Assembly (NCBI GenBank): GCA_902779355.1
Contig: CACZBF010000019.1
Coordinates: 1 to 40,252 of the forward strand
Reading direction: 5' to 3'
Origin: an uncultured Lachnospiraceae bacterium
GTDB taxonomy: Bacteria; Bacillota; Clostridia; Lachnospirales; Lachnospiraceae
DNA: 40,252 nt
Of this stretch, positions 32,131 through 40,230 are shown in pieces (within the stretch, counting starts at the first letter, position 1; every line of letters starts with the position of its first letter). The notes beneath the pieces are model-generated. The model was not told where the DNA came from, did no database searches, and was given only the letters and a program-made list of their open reading frames with translations. Made by a program: the position numbers and the translations under genes.

Positions 32131-32268
32131 GCAAGAACGGCGGCAACTTTCAACGCAGGATCGCTTTCGCTACATGAAAAACGGAGCGGTACTAAACGAG
32201 CAAAGAACACTCGTTAAGTACCGACGTTTTCCAACGTTCCTGCTAATGAAAGATGCCGCCGTTCTTGC
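32131..32268. repeat. 138-nt nested palindrome between convergent genes
   Basis: Perfect outer arms of 15 bp (gcaagaacggcggca, 32131-32145, with 32254-32268). Further pairs are ctttc/gaaag, gcagga/tcctgc and aaaacg/cgtttt. The inner hairpin has 13-bp arms with one mismatch (32188-32200 with 32210-32222) and a 9-nt loop. There is no long U-tract on either strand. It could end transcription from both sides, or be a palindromic mobile-element relic. Confidence 0.8.
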
Positions 32269-33282
32269 TCACTTAAGGCGCATTTCTATGCTATAGTCGT
32301 TTCCTTTGACGACCACGTTTGCTACGCTTCCACAAATGAGCGGGATCATGGGCGGGAGGTGTCCGATGTCAAGATCCTGAATGATCGGAACATGCAGGTC
32401 ACCGAGGATTCCGGTTACGGCGGTATGGCGGTCTAATCCCATCATCGGTTCGTCAAAGATCCGCGGCCGCCCGATCAAAAATCCTTTCGCATATTGAAAC
32501 CACCCCGCTTCTTTCATCTGCCACAAGGCGCGGCGGATGGAAAAGACATTCAAGTCGCAGGCTTCCATGAACCAGATGATGCCGTCTTCTTTGTAACGCT
32601 CCTGAAACTCCTCCACGCGGTCATAAGCCGTACCGACAAGGTTTGTCAAGATGTCCAAGCAGCCTCCGATCAAACGCCCGGAAAAGGTCGCATCTTCCCC
32701 GAAAAGCACTCTCTTTTCCGTCAGGTTATAGGGCACGGTCGGATGCGTCTCATCCTTCAGACTCTCGAGTTCCCATTTTTCATAGCCTTTCACACTCAGG
32801 CGTTCTCCTTTCAGGACATCGAAGGCAACCTGAAGTGAAGGATCCCATGGCTCCATACCAAACGACGCCGCGCACGGTCCGTAGATCGCCGCGGTGTCGC
32901 AGATCGTCGGCAGGAGAAACGTGAAGTTCGTGTTATCGGAATACCCCATATACCACTTCGGCGCAGCATTCCGGATCTTTTCAAAGTTCAGATGCGGCAG
33001 GATCTCGCACATCAACTCACCGCCGCCGCAGGAGATCAGGACATCCTGCGTATCCGCGCAATAGTATTCCTCGAGTTCCTTCGCGCAGAGCTCCGGTGTG
33101 TTGCTGATCCCGATACCGCTCTCCGTGCGGCAATTGGGACCCAGCACGGTCTGATAGCCCATCTCCTCAAGCTTTTTTAAGGTCTGGTCAAATGCCGTGC
33201 GATAAGGCTCCGTCGCACACCCGAAGGATGGCGCCACAAAACCGATCCGCCCGTGTTCTTTTAAAAATGCGCCGTATCTCAT
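32269..33282 (-). CDS. S66-family LD-carboxypeptidase-like protein
   Basis: 337 aa. S66 family (LD-carboxypeptidase A / MccF): GYSDNT with nucleophile Ser115, MEACD with the catalytic Glu and DIGHLPPM with the His. It may trim the terminal D-Ala of peptidoglycan tetrapeptides during recycling, or, as in MccF, cleave peptide-nucleotide antibiotics. No signal peptide is present, so it is cytoplasmic. The start at 33282 overlaps the lgt stop as ATGA and has a strong SD (ggaggag); the frame open to 33366 is rejected. The stop codon abuts the 138-nt palindrome. Confidence 0.9.
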   Translation of the reverse strand: MRYGAFLKEHGRIGFVAPSFGCATEPYRTAFDQTLKKLEEMGYQTVLGPNCRTESGIGISNTPELCAKELEEYYCADTQDVLISCGGGELMCEILPHLNFEKIRNAAPKWYMGYSDNTNFTFLLPTICDTAAIYGPCAASFGMEPWDPSLQVAFDVLKGERLSVKGYEKWELESLKDETHPTVPYNLTEKRVLFGEDATFSGRLIGGCLDILTNLVGTAYDRVEEFQERYKEDGIIWFMEACDLNVFSIRRALWQMKEAGWFQYAKGFLIGRPRIFDEPMMGLDRHTAVTGILGDLHVPIIQDLDIGHLPPMIPLICGSVANVVVKGNDYSIEMRLK

Positions 33283-34058
33283 CCCATCTCCTCCGATTTC
33301 TGTTTCTTTCTTTTTCTGATGATCATCACAATGATCGCGACGACCACTGCAACAAGGCTGATCCATTGCGAGGTCGAAAACGGTCCGTAGATCCCGCGCC
33401 CGCTGTCATAGCGCAGGAATTCCAGCAGGAAACGATCGATCCCGTAAAGGATCAGATACAGCTCGATCGTATAGTCTGATGCAAAATGCAACGTCGCGAT
33501 CCCAATAATCAATGAGATCACGAGCAATGTCCCCGCTTCCAGGAGTTGTACCGGAAAGAGCTCGACCCCCGGCACGGCAAACGAATTCTCCGGAAACACC
33601 ACCGCTCCGGGTCCGTGGTAGGGAATCCCGTAACAGCAGCCTGCCATAAAACAACCGAGGCGGCCGAACGCATGCGCGAACGGGCATAGGAAGATCACTT
33701 TTTTAATGTAGTAGACCGCATCCACCTTATGGATCTTTCCCGCGAGAAAGATCATCGCAAGTCCCCCGAACAAACCGCCGTAAAATACAAACCCGCCCTG
33801 CATCAGCATCATCAGATAGGACGGCTCGAAAATACGGTTCCACTCGATATAAGGAGCAGCCGTGATCAGATAAAGTGCCTTGGATCCGACCAGTGCGCCG
33901 ATCAACATATAGGCTTCCAGCAGGATCAGGTTATCGATATCGATCTTCAGTTTTTTCCGGAAAAGAAACGCCAACAGATTGGCCAGGAGCCCACCGGTCG
34001 TGATCAGCAGTCCGTAGGCCGGGAGTTGACGCCCGAGAAAGTCAATATATACGTGCAT
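33279..34058 (-). CDS. lgt: Prolipoprotein diacylglyceryl transferase
   Basis: 259 aa with about seven membrane helices. Transfers diacylglycerol from phosphatidylglycerol to the lipobox Cys of prolipoproteins, such as the CapA-like protein in this window. It has the Lgt signature HAFGRLGCFMAGCCYG in the Clostridial form, an N-terminal LPAYGL stretch and GIDRFLLEFLRYD near the end. Overlaps the S66 gene by 4 bp. Start ATG at 34058 has only a weak SD and lies shortly after the terminator of the DUF4190-like gene, so its promoter is unclear. Confidence 0.9.
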   Translation of the reverse strand: MHVYIDFLGRQLPAYGLLITTGGLLANLLAFLFRKKLKIDIDNLILLEAYMLIGALVGSKALYLITAAPYIEWNRIFEPSYLMMLMQGGFVFYGGLFGGLAMIFLAGKIHKVDAVYYIKKVIFLCPFAHAFGRLGCFMAGCCYGIPYHGPGAVVFPENSFAVPGVELFPVQLLEAGTLLVISLIIGIATLHFASDYTIELYLILYGIDRFLLEFLRYDSGRGIYGPFSTSQWISLVAVVVAIIVMIIRKRKKQKSEEMG

Positions 34059-34086
34059 CGCTGTTTATCCCGAAAAAAGAAAGATG

Positions 34087-34131
34087 TAAAAAAAGAGATT
34101 CCGGCATAAATGCTGGAATCTCTCTTTTTGG
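34087..34131 (-). terminator. Terminator of the DUF4190-like gene
   Basis: Minus strand AGAGATTCCAGCAT-ttATGCCGGAATCTCT with one G-U pair, then seven U. Its flanks are A/T symmetrical, so it may work both ways. It lies 11 bp after the stop of the DUF4190-like gene. Confidence 0.88.
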
Positions 34132-34141
34132 TCATAATTGC

Positions 34142-34426
34142 TTAGAATCCACCCAGTGCACCACCAACTGCAGAGCCAATCGCGGCAGCACATGCAACAG
34201 CAGCAATCAATACGATCACATCAAGAACAAGTGCGATGATGGAAAGTATCATACCAGCAGTTGCCATACCGGACGGCTGACCAGCCTCTTTCAGCTTCTT
34301 TCTGGAAATTGCACCAAGGATCACACCAACGATCGCACAGATCAAACCGATGATGCCACCACCCGGGATCGGAACGAAGCCAAGTACAAGAGCAGCAATA
34401 CCAAGAATCAATGCAGCTACAGCCAT
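34142..34426 (-). CDS. DUF4190-like small membrane protein
   Basis: 94 aa. Two hydrophobic regions (about 1-38 and 52-88), rich in Gly/Ala/Ile, flank a basic loop SRKKLKEAGQPSG, the usual DUF4190 layout. The role is unknown; similar proteins often follow an N-terminal zinc ribbon, which is absent here. Start ATG at 34426 is set by the SD aaggagg eight bases upstream, removing six residues from the longest frame. Monocistronic with promoter and terminator. Confidence 0.85.
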   Translation of the reverse strand: MAVAALILGIAALVLGFVPIPGGGIIGLICAIVGVILGAISRKKLKEAGQPSGMATAGMILSIIALVLDVIVLIAAVACAAAIGSAVGGALGGF

Positions 34427-34463
34427 AACTAATCCTCCTTTCAAGTAACAACACTACTGTTAA

Positions 34464-34492
34464 AAGATAGCATAAGTCCATTTAAAAAACAA
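34464..34492 (-). promoter_or_regulatory. Promoter of the DUF4190-like gene
   Basis: On the minus strand TTGTTT (34487-34492), 17-bp spacer and TATCTT (34464-34469) with the TGc of an extended -10. Confidence 0.5.
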
Positions 34493-34504
34493 GAAAAAAA
34501 TCTC

Positions 34505-35188
34505 TTAATCACTGATACAAACAGAAAACACTTTGTCCTCAGGAGATACTTCAAATGTCTGCTTTTCCCCCGTCACAGGATGGCGGAAACTAAGACGATA
34601 TGCGCATAGCGCCGGCATAGACGGCTCGTTTTGTCCTCGGACGGCACCGTATTTCCGGTCGCCAAGCAGCGGCCATCCGTGGAAGGCCATCTGAGCGCGG
34701 ATCTGGTGGTGGCGGCCGGTCAGCAAATGGATCTCTACCAGCGCCTGGTCTCCATCGACCTTAAGCTTCCGGAAATCCAGAAGCGCTTCCTTCGCATCCT
34801 TTGTACCTTCCGGCACGATCTTGGAAAGGTTTGTGCCTGCATCCTTTTTGATGAAATCCCGTAGATGCCCTTCCTGCGGGAGGTTTTGGTCCATGACAAT
34901 TGCAAGATACCATTTCCCGATCTCACCCCGCGTCAGCTGCGCGGAGAGGTTGGAGGCTGCCTTTTCGTTTTTTGCAAACAGCACAAGACCTTCCACCGGC
35001 TGATCCAAACGGTTGATCGGCGCGATATAAGGCGTTTCGCCTTTTTCTGCGCGGTAATTCTTCAGCAAACTGACAAGATCCTGCTTCCCTGTCTGCTTTG
35101 TCTGTACAGCAGTACCGGGTCTTTTATGGAGGACGATGAGGTCCTCATCCTCATATGTAATCGATTCTTTCAGTTCCTGTTCGGTCAT
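34505..35188 (-). CDS. RluA-family pseudouridine synthase
   Basis: 227 aa. Isomerises uridine to pseudouridine in rRNA or tRNA. The catalytic Asp is in INRLDQPVEGLVLFA, and ALVEIHLLTGRHHQIRAQM is the other family signature. It lacks the N-terminal S4 domain and is shorter than RluD, like the short RluA/TruC group, so the target site is not known. Start ATG at 35188 has the SD aggaga; a GTG four codons earlier is less likely. It lies downstream of metK, after a strong terminator, with no clear promoter of its own. Confidence 0.92.
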   Translation of the reverse strand: MTEQELKESITYEDEDLIVLHKRPGTAVQTKQTGKQDLVSLLKNYRAEKGETPYIAPINRLDQPVEGLVLFAKNEKAASNLSAQLTRGEIGKWYLAIVMDQNLPQEGHLRDFIKKDAGTNLSKIVPEGTKDAKEALLDFRKLKVDGDQALVEIHLLTGRHHQIRAQMAFHGWPLLGDRKYGAVRGQNEPSMPALCAYRLSFRHPVTGEKQTFEVSPEDKVFSVCISD

Positions 35189-35209
35189 GTTTCTCCTCAC
35201 ATTGATATG

Positions 35210-35245
35210 AAAAACTGCCGCATCCCTGAGAATGCGGCAGTTTTT
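35210..35245 (-). terminator. Terminator of metK
   Basis: Minus strand ACTGCCGCAT-tctcaggg-ATGCGGCAGT followed by TTTTT. The flanks are symmetrical, so bidirectional use is possible. Confidence 0.88.
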
Positions 35246-35260
35246 ATCTGGCTGTTTCGA

Positions 35261-36442
35261 TTACAGATACTTCTTCAGTGCCTCTACCTTGTCGGTCTGC
35301 TCCCACGGAAGGTTCAGATCGTTACGGCCGAAGTGTCCGTAAGCCGCGGTCTGCTTGTAGATCGGACGGCGAAGATCCAGCATCTTGATGATGCCTGCCG
35401 GACGAAGGTCGAAGTTCTCGCGGATGATGGAAACAAGCTTCTCATCAGAAAGCTTGCCGGTACCAAAGGTATCGATCATGACGGAAGTCGGCTCCGCAAC
35501 ACCGATCGCATAGGAAAGCTGAATCTCAGCTCTGTCTGCAAGGCCAGCTGCTACGATGTTCTTTGCCACATAACGTGCAGCGTATGCTGCGGAACGGTCA
35601 ACCTTCGTGCAGTCCTTACCGGAGAATGCGCCGCCGCCATGACGTGCATATCCGCCGTAGGTGTCTACGATGATCTTGCGGCCGGTCAAACCTGCATCAC
35701 CGTGCGGTCCGCCGATGACGAAACGGCCGGTCGGGTTGATATAGAAGCGAGTCTTGTCGTCGATCAGCTCTTTCGGAAGAACCGGATCAAACACATATTT
35801 CTTGATGTCCTCATGGATCTTCTCCTGCGTCACATCATCATCATGCTGCGTGGACAGAACGACTGCTTCCAGTCTTACCGGCTTTCCATTCTCATCGTAT
35901 TCCACGGAAACCTGGCTCTTGCCGTCGGGGCGAAGGTAAGAAAGCGTACCATCCTTACGAACCTTGGTCAGCTGCAGAGCAAGCTTGTGTGCAAGGTCGA
36001 TCGGGTAGGGCATGTATTCCGGGGTCTCGTTGGTCGCATAACCGAACATCATACCCTGGTCGCCTGCACCGGTATCCAGATCGTCTTTGAGGCTGCCTTC
36101 TTTTGCCTCCAGCGCTTTGTCAACGCCCATTGCGATATCTGCGGACTGCTGGTCAAGTGCAACCATAACCGCGCAGGTGTTGCCGTCAAATCCGGTCTTT
36201 GCATCGTTGTAGCCAATCTCGTTTACGGTCTCGCGTACGATGGACGGGATGTCCAGCTTTGCCTTGGTGGTGATCTCACCGGTCACAAGAACGAAACCCG
36301 TGCAGGTTGCGGTCTCGCATGCAACACGGCTCATCGGATCCTGTGCCATGCAGGCATCCAGGATGGCGTCGGATACCGCATCACAGACTTTGTCCGGATG
36401 GCCTTCGGTAACAGATTCAGAAGTAAATAATCTCTTTTCCAT
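35261..36442 (-). CDS. metK: S-adenosylmethionine synthetase
   Basis: 393 aa, normal length. Makes SAM from methionine and ATP in the cytosol. It shows the N-terminal [16 protein letters not shown], the central [18 protein letters not shown], the [21 protein letters not shown] loop and [19 protein letters not shown]. All key motifs are intact. Start ATG at 36442 has the SD aggagg. Expression is controlled by the SAM-I riboswitch just upstream, so high SAM should stop transcription. Confidence 0.99.
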   Translation of the reverse strand: MEKRLFTSESVTEGHPDKVCDAVSDAILDACMAQDPMSRVACETATCTGFVLVTGEITTKAKLDIPSIVRETVNEIGYNDAKTGFDGNTCAVMVALDQQSADIAMGVDKALEAKEGSLKDDLDTGAGDQGMMFGYATNETPEYMPYPIDLAHKLALQLTKVRKDGTLSYLRPDGKSQVSVEYDENGKPVRLEAVVLSTQHDDDVTQEKIHEDIKKYVFDPVLPKELIDDKTRFYINPTGRFVIGGPHGDAGLTGRKIIVDTYGGYARHGGGAFSGKDCTKVDRSAAYAARYVAKNIVAAGLADRAEIQLSYAIGVAEPTSVMIDTFGTGKLSDEKLVSIIRENFDLRPAGIIKMLDLRRPIYKQTAAYGHFGRNDLNLPWEQTDKVEALKKYL

Positions 36443-36462
36443 GTGTTCCTCCTATATGATAT

Positions 36463-36490
36463 GGAAATAAAAATGTCCGCATAAGCGGAC
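36463..36490 (-). terminator. Expression-platform terminator of the metK riboswitch
   Basis: Minus strand GTCCGC-TTAT-GCGGAC followed by ATTTTTATTT, 22 nt past the aptamer and about 21 bp before the metK start. It is the expected off-switch of an S-box. Confidence 0.85.
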
Positions 36491-36512
36491 GGTGATCTAA
36501 GATAATCAAGTC

Positions 36513-36629
36513 CTCTTATTGTTCGATCAACTCGCTCAGGTTGGCACCTTCCCGTTGGAACTTGATTTGTTCCCAAGGGGTTGCCGTGACTTCACAGACC
36601 CTATGTGTCTCCATCACTCTGAATAAGAG
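36513..36629 (-). promoter_or_regulatory. SAM-I (S-box) riboswitch aptamer of metK
   Basis: The minus strand has P1 arms CTCTTATT (5') and AATAAGAG (3'), then S-box signatures in order: GATGGAG, TGAAG, CGGCAACC, and GGTGCCAACCTGAGCGAG with the GGAACAAATCAAGTTCC hairpin between. Followed by an intrinsic terminator and metK. It binds SAM and is predicted to end transcription early when SAM is plentiful. Confidence 0.95.
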
Positions 36630-36669
36630 AAAGGCAATATGGAATTGTATCTCAGTTGCTACGGTTGAT

Positions 36670-36698
36670 ACGTTACACTAGGGATGTGCAAAAGTCAA
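36670..36698 (-). promoter_or_regulatory. Promoter of riboswitch-metK
   Basis: On the minus strand TTGACT (36693-36698), 17-bp spacer and a weak -10 TAACGT (36670-36675), starting transcription about 35 nt before the aptamer. The -35 box lies in an inverted repeat shared with the divergent promoter. Confidence 0.5.
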
Positions 36699-36717
36699 GA
36701 CTACAGATTGACTTTTG
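36689..36717. promoter_or_regulatory. Inverted repeat over two divergent -35 boxes
   Basis: Perfect 10-bp arms (caaaagtcaa and ttgacttttg) separated by 9 bp. Each arm contains the -35 box TTGACT of one divergent promoter. It could be an operator for a dimeric regulator acting on metK and the HD-GYP gene together, or simply a result of two good -35 boxes in mirror positions. Confidence 0.5.
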
Positions 36718-36736
36718 TGTATGGTTTTTCTATAAT
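36708..36736 (+). promoter_or_regulatory. Promoter of the HD-GYP gene
   Basis: TTGACT (36708-36713), 17-bp spacer, perfect TATAAT (36731-36736). It predicts a leader of about 220 nt, which contains the cloverleaf element. Confidence 0.8.
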
Positions 36737-36790
36737 TTTCTATAACTGAGAGTATTGAAAACAGCGTAGAATATGTAGGATGTGTAGACT

Positions 36791-36921
36791 GCGTCAAAAG
36801 TGCCATGCGATGAAATCGCATGTGCACTTTGCGTGATAAGGCGCCTTGACACACTTGTGTGTCAGAGCGCCTCGTCACGCAAAGGTCACAATGTCACTTC
36901 GTGACATGTGACTTTTGACGC
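36791..36921 (+). repeat. Cloverleaf-forming palindromic element in the HD-GYP leader
   Basis: The outer stem is perfect over 11 bp (gcgtcaaaagt with acttttgacgc). Inside are catgcgat-gaa-atcgcatg, a 10-bp stem ctttgcgtga/tcacgcaaag that holds ggcgc..gcgcc and tgacacac-tt-gtgtgtca, and cac-a-atgtcac-ttc-gtgacatgtg. Almost every base is paired, giving a three-armed junction. No U-tract follows. As DNA it would be a cruciform; as RNA it lies in the 5' leader of the HD-GYP gene. Confidence 0.8.
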
Positions 36922-36965
36922 ATTATCCCATTGATGCCCTATCTATCCAACACGCGATTCATTTT

Positions 36966-38231
36966 ATGAGGTACCCTGTGGATCCGAAGCCCTTTTCCTG
37001 CAAAATTGAAGACTTGAAGCCCGGCATGGTCACGACCGAGATCGTGAAGTCGCCGACAGGCCAGGAAATCCTTCTTCCCGGTACCCGCATCTCCAAGTTT
37101 CTGATCTCCCGCTTACATTATTATAAAGTAGAATCTGCGATGGTGATCTTTCCGGAGGAACAGAATGCAGCCCCCGAACCGGTCGTCGAGGAAACACCTG
37201 CTCCTGTCGAGGAAAAGAAGGAGAAGCCGGAAGAGCCTGAAAAGACCAAGATAACCGTTGCACCGATGCCGGAAAAGGCCGTCTTTAAAAATACCGAGGT
37301 CAAGCACGAGACACAGATCATCCGTGCCACGGATCATGTCGTTGCACCGACCAATACCAACTACTCCCAAAAGGTGACGCATTCCTCGACCTTCCACACA
37401 TTTGAGACGAAATTTGCGCTGGTGCTCGCGGATATGAATTCCAGCTTCCCGAAGATCGATCAGGAAGGAGCGCCCATTGACGTAGAGAAAGCATGCACGG
37501 AAGTGAAAGAGCTATTCCAGCTTTGTCCGACTTCCATCCAGCTTTTTGACATGGTGCATAACATGCGCCAGAACGATGACCAGATCTATGCCCACTCCCT
37601 GAATGTGGCTCTCATCGCAAGACAGATCGCGATCTGGATGAAGCTTTCCCCGGAAGATGTGGATGTCGTGACGCTCGCAGGCATCTACCATGACATCGGA
37701 AAGCTCCGGGTTCCGCCGGAGGTGCTGACCAAAAAGGAAAAACTCTCGGATGAAGAGTTCCAGATGGTTCGTAACCATCCCCAATACAGCTATAACATTC
37801 TGAAGAAACAGAATATCGACAATCGCATCAAGAAGGCTGCCCTGCAGCACCATGAACGTTCCGACGGCAACGGTTATCCCATGGGGCTTGTGGAGGATGA
37901 GATCGAAGATTTCTCCTGTCTCATTGCACTTGCGGATGTCTATGAAGCGATGACGGCAAAGCGTTCCTACCGAGCACCCCTTTCTCCTTTCCAGGTCATC
38001 GGCGAGTTTGAAAAAACCGGTCTCGGCGTTTACAAAACAGAGTTCCTTCTGACTTTTTTAAAGCAGATCGCCAAAACCTATCAGAACAACCGAGTCCTGC
38101 TCAACAACGGAAACAGCGCCAACATCATTCTTTTAAACGACAAAAAACTCAGCAAACCGGTCGTGCAGTTGAATGACGGGAGCTGTATTGATCTTTCCAG
38201 AAGCGATCTATATATCCAGGCGCTGATCTGA
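36966..38231 (+). CDS. HD-GYP domain c-di-GMP phosphodiesterase
   Basis: 421 aa from the ATG at 36966. Residues 8-60 form a DUF3391-type domain (KIEDLKPGM). A Pro/Glu/Lys-rich linker (about 66-100) follows, then a helical region and HD-GYP (about 200-370) with YHDIGK (His242, Asp243), HPQYSYN, HHERSDGNGYP (295-305) and ALADVYEAMTAKRSY. All metal and GYP residues are present. No membrane segment or receiver is seen. The ATG has no SD; a GTG at 36978 preceded by gaggt is a good alternative start. It shares a DUF3391/HD-GYP core with the gene at 27068. Confidence 0.92.
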   Translation: MRYPVDPKPFSCKIEDLKPGMVTTEIVKSPTGQEILLPGTRISKFLISRLHYYKVESAMVIFPEEQNAAPEPVVEETPAPVEEKKEKPEEPEKTKITVAPMPEKAVFKNTEVKHETQIIRATDHVVAPTNTNYSQKVTHSSTFHTFETKFALVLADMNSSFPKIDQEGAPIDVEKACTEVKELFQLCPTSIQLFDMVHNMRQNDDQIYAHSLNVALIARQIAIWMKLSPEDVDVVTLAGIYHDIGKLRVPPEVLTKKEKLSDEEFQMVRNHPQYSYNILKKQNIDNRIKKAALQHHERSDGNGYPMGLVEDEIEDFSCLIALADVYEAMTAKRSYRAPLSPFQVIGEFEKTGLGVYKTEFLLTFLKQIAKTYQNNRVLLNNGNSANIILLNDKKLSKPVVQLNDGSCIDLSRSDLYIQALI

Positions 38232-38242
38232 ACAGGAAACAG

Positions 38243-38271
38243 TTCAAACGAAGCACTCCGTGTGGTACAAT
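38243..38271 (+). promoter_or_regulatory. Promoter of the sensor kinase, inside a terminator hairpin
   Basis: TTCAAA (38243-38248), 17-bp spacer, TACAAT (38266-38271) with the TGg of an extended -10. The -10 lies in the loop of the upstream gene's terminator. Confidence 0.5.
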
Positions 38272-38292
38272 CATCCTACGGAGTGTTTTTTT
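38254..38292 (+). terminator. Terminator of the HD-GYP gene
   Basis: Stem CACTCCGT/ACGGAGTG (8 bp, 16-nt loop) with seven T directly after. The 3' arm contains GGAG, which is also the only SD for the next gene, nine bases before its ATG. Confidence 0.75.
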
Positions 38293-39447
38293 ATGAAGTT
38301 GAAAAGTAAACTTGCCATTTCCTTCATCATGATCATCCTCATCCCTGTGGTGAGTATCGGGTTGATCCTTCTATTGATCAACACGACAGATCTCGAAGCG
38401 GCAGAACGGATCACCGCCATCACAGCAGAGATGCGCTCTTTTCCGGGATGGAAAGAGATGATGGTTGATTTTGCGATATGTATCGTGATCATTTTGCTTT
38501 TAACAGCCGTCATGCTAAGTGTCTGGCTGTATCGGAGCATGATCAGCCCCATCCGTAAGCTGCAGGAAGCAACAAAAAGCATCAAGGACGGGAATCTGGA
38601 TTTTGTGTTGGAAGCTGAGTCCGAGGATGAGATCGGAGAATTATCGAGAGATTTCGAGGAGATGCGCCAGCGTCTGAAAGAGTCTGCCGAGGAAAAACTG
38701 AATGCCGAGACGGAAAACAGAGAGCTCGTCCGAAACATTTCCCATGATCTGAAAACACCGATCACCTCCATCAAAGGCTATGCGGAAGGCATTCTGGATG
38801 GGGTTGCGGATACGCCGGAGAAACAGGAGAAATACCTTCGGACAATTCTCAGCAAAGCGATGGAGATGACGACGCTCTTAAATGAGCTGACGATCTATTC
38901 CCAGATCGATACCAACCGGATCCCCTACCATTTCACCAGGCTGAATGCCGTAGATTATTTCAACGATTGCGCGGAAGAGGTGGGAATGGATCTGGAGAAC
39001 AAAGGGATCCGCTTTCATTTCTTTTCCAATGCGGAGCCCGATGTCGAACTCATCGCCGATCCGGAGCAGCTTACCCGCGTGATCCATAATATCATCAATA
39101 ATTCCGTGAAATACATGGATAAAACGGATCGCATGATCCGCATGCGTGTGCAGGATGTCGGTGATTTTGTACAGGTGGAGATCGAGGACAACGGGAAAGG
39201 GATTGCTGTTCACGAACTGCCCTATGTATTTGACCGGTTCTACCGGACCGACGAGTCCAGAAACTCTGCGACCGGTGGCAGCGGGATTGGCTTATCCATT
39301 GCAAAAAAGGTCATAGAGGATCACGGCGGCAAAATCTGGGTGTCCAGCAAAGAAGGATTTGGGACGACCATGTATTTTGTCATCCGGCGGTATATCGAGC
39401 CGGATCCGGTCGTGATCAAGGATGTGAAAACAAAGGAGCGTAAATAA
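38293..39447 (+). CDS. Sensor histidine kinase (HAMP, HisKA, HATPase)
   Basis: 384 aa. Membrane helices at about 8-29 and 58-80 bracket a very short (~28 aa) external loop, so it probably senses within or at the membrane. HAMP (about 80-135), H-box ISHDLKTP (His151), N-box NIINNSVKYM, G1 DNGKGI, F-box and G2 GSGIGLSIAKK. All kinase motifs are present. Start ATG at 38293 uses GGAG inside the terminator stem; an in-frame GTG at 38260 precedes the likely transcription start. Three bp separate it from the response regulator, its expected partner. Confidence 0.95.
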   Translation: MKLKSKLAISFIMIILIPVVSIGLILLLINTTDLEAAERITAITAEMRSFPGWKEMMVDFAICIVIILLLTAVMLSVWLYRSMISPIRKLQEATKSIKDGNLDFVLEAESEDEIGELSRDFEEMRQRLKESAEEKLNAETENRELVRNISHDLKTPITSIKGYAEGILDGVADTPEKQEKYLRTILSKAMEMTTLLNELTIYSQIDTNRIPYHFTRLNAVDYFNDCAEEVGMDLENKGIRFHFFSNAEPDVELIADPEQLTRVIHNIINNSVKYMDKTDRMIRMRVQDVGDFVQVEIEDNGKGIAVHELPYVFDRFYRTDESRNSATGGSGIGLSIAKKVIEDHGGKIWVSSKEGFGTTMYFVIRRYIEPDPVVIKDVKTKERK

Positions 39448-39450
39448 CGA

Positions 39451-40143
39451 ATGGCAAAAATATTGATACTGGAAGACGAACCGTCTATTGCGGAGTTGGA
39501 AAAGGATTATCTGGAGCTTTCGGAGTTTACGGTTGAGGTCGAAACAGACGGTGAAAAAGGGCTGCACCGCGCATTGACAGAAGAATTTGATCTGTTTCTG
39601 CTCGATCTGATGCTGCCCGGGATTGACGGATTCGAGATCTGCAAACGGATCCGTGAAGTCAAGAATACCCCCATTCTGATGGTTTCCGCCAAAAAGGATG
39701 ACATCGATAAGATCCGGGGATTAGGGCTCGGCGCAGACGACTATATGACAAAGCCGTTTTCGCCGAGTGAACTGGTCGCACGTGTGAAAGCGCATCTTGC
39801 CAGATATGAATCGTTGACAAATGCCGCCAAAATGAAGAAAAATGATATCGTCGAAATCCGCGGTTTGAAGATTGACCGCTCTTCGCGCCGCGTCTTTTTG
39901 AACGGAGAAGAAAAAAACCTGACCACAAAGGAATTTGAAGTACTCCTCTTTTTGGCGGAGCATCCAAACAGGGTTTATACAAAAGAAGAACTGTTCCGGG
40001 AGGTCTGGGATATGGATGCGATCGGCGACAGCGCAACGGTCACCGTGCATATCAAGAAAGTCCGTGAAAAGATCGAGCTGGACAAATCCAACCCACAGTT
40101 CATTGAGACCCTTTGGGGTGTGGGCTACAGATTTAAAGTATAA
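39451..40143 (+). CDS. OmpR/PhoB-family response regulator
   Basis: 230 aa. Receiver domain with acidic pair Glu8-Asp9, acceptor Asp52 in LLDLMLPGIDG, a Ser in the Thr switch position (MVSAK) and Lys in TKPFSP. A C-terminal winged helix (about 130-230) has TTKEFEVLLFLAEHPNRVYTKEEL and WGVGYRFK. It binds DNA as a dimer when phosphorylated by the kinase encoded just upstream. Its target genes are unknown. Confidence 0.97.
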   Translation: MAKILILEDEPSIAELEKDYLELSEFTVEVETDGEKGLHRALTEEFDLFLLDLMLPGIDGFEICKRIREVKNTPILMVSAKKDDIDKIRGLGLGADDYMTKPFSPSELVARVKAHLARYESLTNAAKMKKNDIVEIRGLKIDRSSRRVFLNGEEKNLTTKEFEVLLFLAEHPNRVYTKEELFREVWDMDAIGDSATVTVHIKKVREKIELDKSNPQFIETLWGVGYRFKV

Positions 40144-40156
40144 AACGGCATCAAAA

Positions 40157-40197
40157 AGGGGCTGTCGCACTAAGTAATTAGTGTGGCAGTCTTTTTC
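40157..40197 (+). terminator. Terminator of the two-component operon
   Basis: Stem CTGTCGCACTA / TAGTGTGGCAG (11 bp, two G-U pairs, 6-nt loop) followed by TCTTTTT, 18 bp after the regulator stop. Confidence 0.85.
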
Positions 40198-40204
40198 ATA
40201 GGAT

Positions 40205-40230
40205 GAAATCCGGCCATTCGGCCGGATTTC
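40205..40230. repeat. Perfect 11-bp palindrome
   Basis: gaaatccggcc-attc-ggccggatttc directly after the terminator. There is no T-run on either side, so it is not a clear terminator; it may serve a gene beyond the window edge. Confidence 0.7.

Noticed and set aside
34865-36430. 521-codon plus-strand frame opposite metK.
   Set aside because: Antisense shadow of a highly conserved housekeeping gene.
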